Of a DNA stretch of 38,746 nt, positions 33,652 to 38,746 are shown one piece after another. Numbering within the stretch: position 1 is the stretch's first letter; each line of letters opens with the position of its first letter. The DNA comes from Actinomycetota bacterium (GTDB taxonomy: Bacteria > Actinomycetota > Actinomycetes > S36-B12). The stretch lies in NCBI GenBank assembly GCA_009699015.1, contig WLOY01000015.1:1-38746 (forward strand), in the 5' to 3' direction. The position numbers and the translations under genes are program-made. Below the pieces are notes generated by a model that was not told where the DNA came from, made no database searches, and saw only the letters and a list, made by a program, of their open reading frames with translations.

Positions 33652-34217
33652 TCGATGGAGTAGGCGAGCTCGTGAGGTCCGGTGGGATGAGGCAGATGAC
33701 CTGGGCGAACGGCTCAGGCGTTACCCGTGAGGTCGCCATCTGCCCGAGCGGAGCGGGGCTCGCCGATTTCGACTGGCGCATCAGCCTTGCCGACATCTCG
33801 GTCGATGGTGATTTCTCAGCGTTCGTCGGCATCGATCGCGTGCTCGTCCTCATTGAAGGTGAGGGGATGAATCTGACCCTCGACGGCCACACCCGACGCG
33901 TCGAACCCTTCTCGCCGGTGCATTTCGCCGGCGAGTCGGTCGCCTCATGCGCCCTGCCGTACGGCCCGACCCGGGATCTCAACATCATGTGCCGACGTGA
34001 CCGCGTGACCTGCGTGGTTGACATCATCTCCGGATCCGCGCCGATCGAGGCGGTGGCGGAGCCGGGAGAGACCCTATGGTTCGGTGTGCTGACGGGCAGT
34101 TGGGTCATCGAGACCGAACCGGCGCTCGCCCTCGAGCCGCAGGACTTCATCCGAATCGACGGGATCGCCAGCCTGATCGGTCATGGTTGCGTGGTCCGAG
34201 TCAGCCTCAGGGCTTGA
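33639..34217 (+). CDS. hutD: HutD/Ves family cupin protein
   Basis: A 192-aa bicupin-like protein. The family signature MTWANGSGVTREVAI is near residues 20-34, followed by FDWRISLADISVDGDFSAF, GIDRVLVLIEGEG, VEPFSPVHFAGE and GPTRDLNIM, all characteristic of HutD. HutD is a non-enzymatic or poorly understood member of hut operons, suggested to limit histidine catabolism or bind a pathway intermediate. TTG 33639 is the ORF start, but GTG 33672 or ATG 33687 could be real starts. The 3' end overlaps the convergent hydrolase gene by 37 bp. Confidence 0.85.
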   Translation: MGSVVDGVGELVRSGGMRQMTWANGSGVTREVAICPSGAGLADFDWRISLADISVDGDFSAFVGIDRVLVLIEGEGMNLTLDGHTRRVEPFSPVHFAGESVASCALPYGPTRDLNIMCRRDRVTCVVDIISGSAPIEAVAEPGETLWFGVLTGSWVIETEPALALEPQDFIRIDGIASLIGHGCVVRVSLRA

Positions 34218-34990
34218 CCCCGCACTTCGGCGGCCACGACCACCCAGGCTGCTGAGGTGGGATCGATGAGCTCGAAGTGGGCTGCATCGTCGACGACGAC
34301 GACCCGGCAGGTGCCCGGCCAGGCGAGGGCGAGGGCGTGCGCCTGCGCGATCGGCACGATGGAATCGCGCGCGCCATGGACGACCGTTACAGGTGATGCG
34401 GGCTCGGGGCACCGCACTGGGTCGAGGTCGGGCCGCGAGCTGGCCGGACCGCCGAGGAATTCGGTCACTGCCCCTGACCCGAGGTCGAGCGCCTGGGCAT
34501 CATGAAGATCGGCGACCGGTGCGAGGGCGAGGACACCTGCGATGCTCTCCGGCAGCCTCGAGGCGGCGATGAGTGCGAGGTGGCCGCCGGCCGAGTGGCC
34601 GACGAGCAGTGGGGCAAGTTCGTCGAGTCTGAGCATGGTCGGCAGCGTCCGGATGGCCAGCAGGACGTCGGCAATTGTGAGATCCGGCTCGCCCGGAACC
34701 CGCCTGTACTCGATCGAGCAGGTGACGTACCCGGCATCAGCGAGGGCATGAGCGAGTGACCTCGCATGGTTGCGGTTGATCGATGGGCGCCAGTAGCCGC
34801 CGTGCACGAAGACGACAAGGCCGCGAGCCGGCGTTGACGCTGGTGGCCGGAAGACATCGGCGACCTGGTCAGCGCTCGGCCCATAGGCAACCTGCTCGGT
34901 TGGCTCGGGTTGGCTGGTCTCGAGGATGGACCGATTCTCGAGGCTGGCGGCAAGGTCGACCGCATCGTCAGGGACTGATGAGGTGGGCAC
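34181..34990 (-). CDS. alpha/beta hydrolase, kynurenine-formamidase-like
   Basis: A 269-aa serine hydrolase. The oxyanion motif HGGYW (63-67) and nucleophile elbow GHSAGG (S133) match arylformamidases and related carboxylesterases. GARDSIV and DDAAHFELID supply the catalytic Asp and His. The HGGYW form is typical of kynurenine formamidase, but no other tryptophan-catabolic gene is present. It could equally hydrolyse a formyl amide or ester made by the neighbouring island (inference). GTG 34990 has GAGGAGGA just upstream, 12 nt after the ppc stop, so it shares a transcript with ppc. It converges on hutD with a 37-bp overlap. Confidence 0.85.
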   Translation of the reverse strand: MPTSSVPDDAVDLAASLENRSILETSQPEPTEQVAYGPSADQVADVFRPPASTPARGLVVFVHGGYWRPSINRNHARSLAHALADAGYVTCSIEYRRVPGEPDLTIADVLLAIRTLPTMLRLDELAPLLVGHSAGGHLALIAASRLPESIAGVLALAPVADLHDAQALDLGSGAVTEFLGGPASSRPDLDPVRCPEPASPVTVVHGARDSIVPIAQAHALALAWPGTCRVVVVDDAAHFELIDPTSAAWVVVAAEVRGQALRLTRTTQP

Positions 34991-35002
34991 CTGTGTTCCT
35001 CC

Positions 35003-37741
35003 TCAGCCTGTGTTGCGAAGCCCGGTCGCGATGCCGTTCACGGTGACCGACAGTGCGCGAGCGAGCGTAGCGTCCGGGTGCTCGCCTCGCGCCCGTCCGG
35101 CGCGAACACGTTCAAGCAGGGAGATCTGCAGCGAGTGCAGGGGTAGCAGGTAGGTGTCGCGGATCTCGAGGGTCCGGGCGAGCGACGGGTTGCCGGCGAG
35201 CAGGCTCGACTGCCCGGTAATCGCAAGGACCTCAGTGACCGTTCGCTCATGCTCGGCGCGGATCTGCCCGAGGAATCGGTGCAACTCCTCGGGAACGAGC
35301 GCCTGCACGTACTGCGCGGACACGTCCAGATCTGTCTTCGCGAGGGTCATCTCGACATTGGAGATGAAGTTCCGAAAGAAGTGCCAGGTGCGGTACATCT
35401 CGTCGAGGGCATGGGCATGACCCGCCTCGCGTGCGGCGGCGAGCCCGGCGCCGACTCCGAACCAGCCCGGGACCACCTGCCTGGACTGGGTCCAGCCGAA
35501 CACCCAGGGAATGGCGCGCAGGCCCGAGATCCCGGCGGCGGTGTCGGGCCGCCTCGACGGCCGCGAACCTAGGTGCATGGCCCCGAACTCTTCAACCGGG
35601 GTGGAGAGCGCGAAGTACCGGGGCAGGTCGGGGTCGTCGACGAGCGATCGGTAGCTGGCCTGGGCGGCCGAGGAGGTGATCGACATGACGGAGTCCCACG
35701 CGTCGACCCGGTCGCGGTCGCTGCGGGGCGCACGGTGGAGGAGGGATGCGTCCATGACCGCGGCGAGCATCTGCTCGAGGTTGTCGCGAGCGAGGGTCGG
35801 CAGCAGGTACTTGTCCGAGATCACCTCGCCCTGCTCGGTCACCTTGATCTCCCCGTCGAGGACGCCCCAGGGCTGCGCGAGGATCGCCTCGTAGGTCGGC
35901 CCGCCGCCGCGTCCGACGGTGCCGCCACGTCCGTGGAACAGCCGTAGCCGCACGCCGTGCCGGCTCGCGACGTCGCGAAGGCGTCGCTGGGCGAGGTGAA
36001 TCTCCCACTGGGAGGTGGTGATGCCCGCATCCTTGTTCGAGTCCGAGTAGCCGAGCATCACCTCCTGGACGTCGCCGCGCGAGGCGACGAGCGACCGGTA
36101 GAGCGGCGTGCCGAGCAGATCTCCGACCATGTCGCCTGCGGCCCGCAACTCGTCGACAGTCTCGAGGAGGGGAACGAACCCGACGCGTGCCGTTGCATTG
36201 CCCGTGTCGACGAGCCCGGCCTCGCGGGCGAGGACCACGGCGGCGAGGACATCGTCGGCGCCCCTGGTCATCGACACGATGCACGACTCGATGACGCGAG
36301 GCCCGTACCGATCGAGGGCCTCGCGGACCGCGACGAAGGTGCGGTAGGTCTGCAGGCCGTCGGCGTCGAGCGGCGGGGGAGTCGGTGCGAGCGGACGAAG
36401 GCTACCGAGTTCTTCCTGAATGGCAGCGAGGCGCTCGGCCCTGGTCAGCCGCTCGTAGCCGCTGGCGACGGTGCCGATGCGGTCGACGAGCTGGCCGAGG
36501 GCGTGGTGGTATTTGTCTGCGTGCTCGCGGATGTCGAGGGTCGCCAGCGGCAGTCCGATCGCGGCCACGACCCGAATCGCTCGGTCGAGCACTCCGTGGG
36601 CCGCGAGCTCGCCGCGGCTGGCGAGGAGGTCACCGCGCACGAGGAGGAGATCATCGAGGAGCTCCTGGGTCTTCGCGTAGTCCCGACCCGGTTGGTTCGG
36701 GCTGCCCTTGGCCGCGCGGTCCCGGGTGAGTTGGAGGCGCTTACGAACAATGGTGAGCTTGAGCCGGACGGGCTCCTCCGCGTTGATGCGCAGGTAGCGA
36801 GGCTCGAGGTCGGGGAGTCGTTCGAGGTCGGCTGCGACCGATGCACGCAGCCCATCGCTCGACGGGCAGATGCGCTCGGAGATCGACAGGTCCTCGACGA
36901 GCTGGTTCACGAGCGGGATGAGGTCGGCGATGGCGTGCTCACGCTGGAACGCGAGGACGTCAGCGGTGACCTCGGGGGTGACGAATGGATTGCCGTCGCG
37001 ATCACCGCCGATCCATGAGCCGAAGCTGAGCGGCCTTGAGTCGGGCGGCAGGTCGACGCCGAGCACGGCGAAAGCCGAGGCCAGGCGCTCGAGGACATCG
37101 ACGAGCGGACCGCGAGTGAGGTCGTCGATGTAGTAGAGCGCATTGCGAGCCTCGTCGATGACATGCGGCTGCTGGAGCCGGAGCTCGTCGGTCTGCCAGA
37201 GCAGGTCGACGAACTCGGCGAGCCGCGCCTGCTGCTGCTCGGGGTCTAGTGAGGTGTCGAGGAGGAGATCGGCGATCGTCCGAAGCTTCATGAGCACCGA
37301 GCGGCGAGCGGCCTCGGTTGGATGGGCGGTGAAGACGGGGCGCACCGACATCGTGCGGCTGAGGTGACGGACGATCTCGGTGTCGATGCCCCGGCTGCGG
37401 GCGGCCTCGGCCACCTGCTGCAGCGGGCCTCCCGTCGACCTGCGCCGCGCGAGGACATCACGGGAGCGTTCGACCTGCTCGGCGATATTCGCGAGATCGA
37501 AGTAGATCGAGAAGGCCCGGGCGAGCAGGGTTGCGGTGGCGAGGTCAACAGACGCGAGCCGCGCTGCTGCCCGTGAGGGATCAGAGCGGACTTGGTGCCG
37601 CACCTCCTCGACGAGTTCTAGAAGTGCTGCACCCTCCTGGCGTGAGAGGGTCTGGCCGAGGAGTGATCCGAGCTCGCGAATCTGGCCTCGCAGGCCCGAG
37701 TCGGGGTCGCCCGGGGTGCTCGCCGAAGGTCCCTGTGACAT
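35003..37741 (-). CDS. ppc: phosphoenolpyruvate carboxylase
   Basis: Anaplerotic enzyme forming oxaloacetate from PEP and bicarbonate. Catalytic features: H140 in [40 protein letters not shown] (about 560), the [13 protein letters not shown] loop (about 600) and [12 protein letters not shown]-terminal regulatory part follows and ends at GLRNTG. ATG 37741 gives 912 aa, the usual length, but has no clear ribosome site; ATG 37774, with GGGAAA upstream, adds 11 residues. The frame remains open to 38248, antisense to clpC; that extension is not coding. It is divergent from clpC and followed by the alpha/beta hydrolase. Confidence 0.96.
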   Translation of the reverse strand: MSQGPSASTPGDPDSGLRGQIRELGSLLGQTLSRQEGAALLELVEEVRHQVRSDPSRAAARLASVDLATATLLARAFSIYFDLANIAEQVERSRDVLARRRSTGGPLQQVAEAARSRGIDTEIVRHLSRTMSVRPVFTAHPTEAARRSVLMKLRTIADLLLDTSLDPEQQQARLAEFVDLLWQTDELRLQQPHVIDEARNALYYIDDLTRGPLVDVLERLASAFAVLGVDLPPDSRPLSFGSWIGGDRDGNPFVTPEVTADVLAFQREHAIADLIPLVNQLVEDLSISERICPSSDGLRASVAADLERLPDLEPRYLRINAEEPVRLKLTIVRKRLQLTRDRAAKGSPNQPGRDYAKTQELLDDLLLVRGDLLASRGELAAHGVLDRAIRVVAAIGLPLATLDIREHADKYHHALGQLVDRIGTVASGYERLTRAERLAAIQEELGSLRPLAPTPPPLDADGLQTYRTFVAVREALDRYGPRVIESCIVSMTRGADDVLAAVVLAREAGLVDTGNATARVGFVPLLETVDELRAAGDMVGDLLGTPLYRSLVASRGDVQEVMLGYSDSNKDAGITTSQWEIHLAQRRLRDVASRHGVRLRLFHGRGGTVGRGGGPTYEAILAQPWGVLDGEIKVTEQGEVISDKYLLPTLARDNLEQMLAAVMDASLLHRAPRSDRDRVDAWDSVMSITSSAAQASYRSLVDDPDLPRYFALSTPVEEFGAMHLGSRPSRRPDTAAGISGLRAIPWVFGWTQSRQVVPGWFGVGAGLAAAREAGHAHALDEMYRTWHFFRNFISNVEMTLAKTDLDVSAQYVQALVPEELHRFLGQIRAEHERTVTEVLAITGQSSLLAGNPSLARTLEIRDTYLLPLHSLQISLLERVRAGRARGEHPDATLARALSVTVNGIATGLRNTG

Positions 37742-37793
37742 GGCGACATTGTCGCCCGCGGAGGTTTCCCGCATGTTTCCCGGCGGGTTCGTG

Positions 37794-37808
37794 TTCGCGG
37801 TTGGCGTA
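37794..37808. promoter_or_regulatory. ClgR-box-like palindrome in the ppc-clpC spacer
   Basis: TTCGC-GGTTG-GCGTA contains the CGC-N5-GCG core seen in operators of ClgR, the activator of clp genes in Actinobacteria. It lies 120 nt before the clpC start. A possible clpC -10, TAGCAT, is at 37870-37875. The inner five bases do not follow the fuller published motif as I remember it, so this is tentative. Confidence 0.3.
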
Positions 37809-37927
37809 CAGCCATGGGAAAGCATCTGGACGGGCCGTCTGTTGGAGTGGTCAAGAGGCCAAGCGCGGTTAGCATTGCTGCAGCGGCGGGTGCGAACCCG
37901 ATCGAGCAGCGGAAGAGGGAGCAAGGC

Positions 37928-38746
37928 ATGTTTGAGCGGTTCACGGATCGGGCGCGGCGTGTGGTCGTCCTCGCGCAAGAGGAAGCCAGAATGCTCAACC
38001 ACAACTACATCGGCACCGAGCACATCCTGCTCGGCCTCATCCACGAGGGCGAGGGCGTCGCCGCGAAGGCCCTCGAGAGCCTGGGCATCTCCTTGGAGGC
38101 GGTCCGCCAGCAGGTCGAGGAAATCATCGGCCAGGGCCAGCAGGCGCCGAGCGGGCACATCCCGTTCACCCCGCGCGCGAAGAAGGTCCTCGAGCTCTCG
38201 CTGCGCGAGGCTCTCCAGCTCGGGCACAACTACATCGGCACCGAGCACATCCTGCTCGGCCTCATCCGGGAGGGCGAGGGCGTCGCCGCCCAGGTGCTCG
38301 TGAAGCTCGGCGCTGACCTCAACCGGGTCCGCCAGCAGGTCATCCAGCTGCTCAGCGGGTACCAGGGCAAGGAGCCCGTTGCCGCCGGCGGCCCGGCTGA
38401 GGGCACCCCTTCCACGTCGCTCGTCCTCGATCAGTTCGGACGGAACCTCACCGCGGCGGCCCGCGAAGGCAAGCTCGACCCGGTGATCGGCCGCGAGAAG
38501 GAGATCGAGCGGGTCATGCAGGTGCTCTCCCGCCGGACCAAGAACAACCCGGTGCTCATCGGCGAGCCAGGCGTCGGCAAGACCGCCATCGTCGAGGGCC
38601 TCGCCCAGAACATCGTGTCCGGCGACGTCCCGGAAACCCTGAAGGACAAGCAGCTCTACACGCTCGACCTCGGCGCGCTCGTTGCCGGCAGCCGGTACCG
38701 CGGCGACTTCGAGGAGCGCTTGAAGAAGGTCCTCAAGGAGATCCGC
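37928..38746 (+). CDS. clpC: ATP-dependent Clp protease ATP-binding subunit ClpC (5' part)
   Basis: Hsp100 unfoldase that feeds substrates to ClpP. The visible 273 residues comprise the N-domain with its two Clp_N repeats (each with [14 protein letters not shown], about 25-38 and 100-113), a linker, and the beginning of the first AAA module with [14 protein letters not shown] (Walker A, near 211-218). The [20 protein letters not shown] start is typical of actinobacterial ClpC. GAGGGA at 37915-37920 precedes ATG by 7 nt. The gene continues beyond the right edge. Lsr2, often found between lysS and clpC in Actinobacteria, is absent here. Confidence 0.96.
   Translation, partial: MFERFTDRARRVVVLAQEEARMLNHNYIGTEHILLGLIHEGEGVAAKALESLGISLEAVRQQVEEIIGQGQQAPSGHIPFTPRAKKVLELSLREALQLGHNYIGTEHILLGLIREGEGVAAQVLVKLGADLNRVRQQVIQLLSGYQGKEPVAAGGPAEGTPSTSLVLDQFGRNLTAAAREGKLDPVIGREKEIERVMQVLSRRTKNNPVLIGEPGVGKTAIVEGLAQNIVSGDVPETLKDKQLYTLDLGALVAGSRYRGDFEERLKKVLKEIR

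Noticed and set aside
33163..34217. One hutD gene broken by a frameshift
   Set aside because: Each of the two products carries its own front and end blocks in the same order, so they are two complete paralogues and not halves of one protein.
34181..34990. Kynurenine (tryptophan) degradation
   Set aside because: The hydrolase has the arylformamidase motif, but no tryptophan dioxygenase or kynureninase is present in the window.
37742..38248. N-terminal extension of ppc up to 38248
   Set aside because: The extension runs antisense to the start of clpC and its promoter region; PEP carboxylase homology begins near residue 15 of the 37741 start.
1..38746. tRNA, rRNA, insertion sequences, prophage, toxin-antitoxin or restriction genes
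   Set aside because: I looked through the gene-free stretches and the gene products and found no convincing example of any of these.

Overview
The window is high-GC DNA with densely packed genes, frequent ATGA/GTGA/TGATG stop-start overlaps, many GTG and TTG starts, and TAnnnT -10 boxes lying 6-7 nt before start codons. Gene content and order (ppa | dacB ... DUF2342 metallopeptidase-tilS-hpt-ftsH-folE-folP-folB-folK-DUF3180 ... panC-nadB-nadC-coaX ... lysS ... clpC) point to the chromosome of an actinobacterium (Actinomycetota). I cannot name a genus from the sequence alone.

Layout. 1-5726: the last codons of an AI-2E-type transporter, ppa on the minus strand, then a plus-strand run of dacB-manA-DUF2342-tilS-hpt. 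5727-6107: a gene-free spacer with a CCCCG run and a nested palindrome. 6108-11275: ftsH and the folate genes folE-folP-folB-folK, coupled by overlaps, then a DUF3180 membrane protein and a small unknown protein. 11288-13303 (minus): a NuoD-like protein preceded by a MidA/NDUFAF7-type methyltransferase. 13332-18520: a cofactor operon, DUF2520 oxidoreductase-like protein, panC (pantothenate), nadB-nadC (NAD) and coaX (CoA); nadB carries an in-frame six-copy 18-bp repeat. 18676-20593: an orphan response regulator, a HAD-like protein and a membrane protein. 20757-23523: lysS-argA-amidase.

23544-34217 is an accessory catabolic island between housekeeping genes. It holds a GntR/FCD regulator divergent from a Rieske oxygenase, with 9-bp iterons between them; a lipoprotein solute-binding protein followed by a strong hairpin; an aspartoacylase/DoeB-like deacylase; a second Rieske oxygenase; an amino-acid ABC permease and ATPase; an M20 amidohydrolase; a formimidoylglutamate deiminase (HutF); and two HutD-type cupins. 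The last steps resemble the lower histidine pathway, but the usual upper enzymes (HutH, HutU, HutI) are not in the window and two Rieske oxygenases are. My inference is uptake and breakdown of a modified imidazole or other N-substituted amino-acid-like compound to glutamate or aspartate. 34181-37741 (minus) holds a kynurenine-formamidase-like hydrolase and ppc. The window ends inside clpC.

The observations I would follow first are the Rieske/HutF island and the NuoD-like/NDUFAF7-like gene pair, in which the arginine methylated in mitochondrial complex I appears to be conserved.
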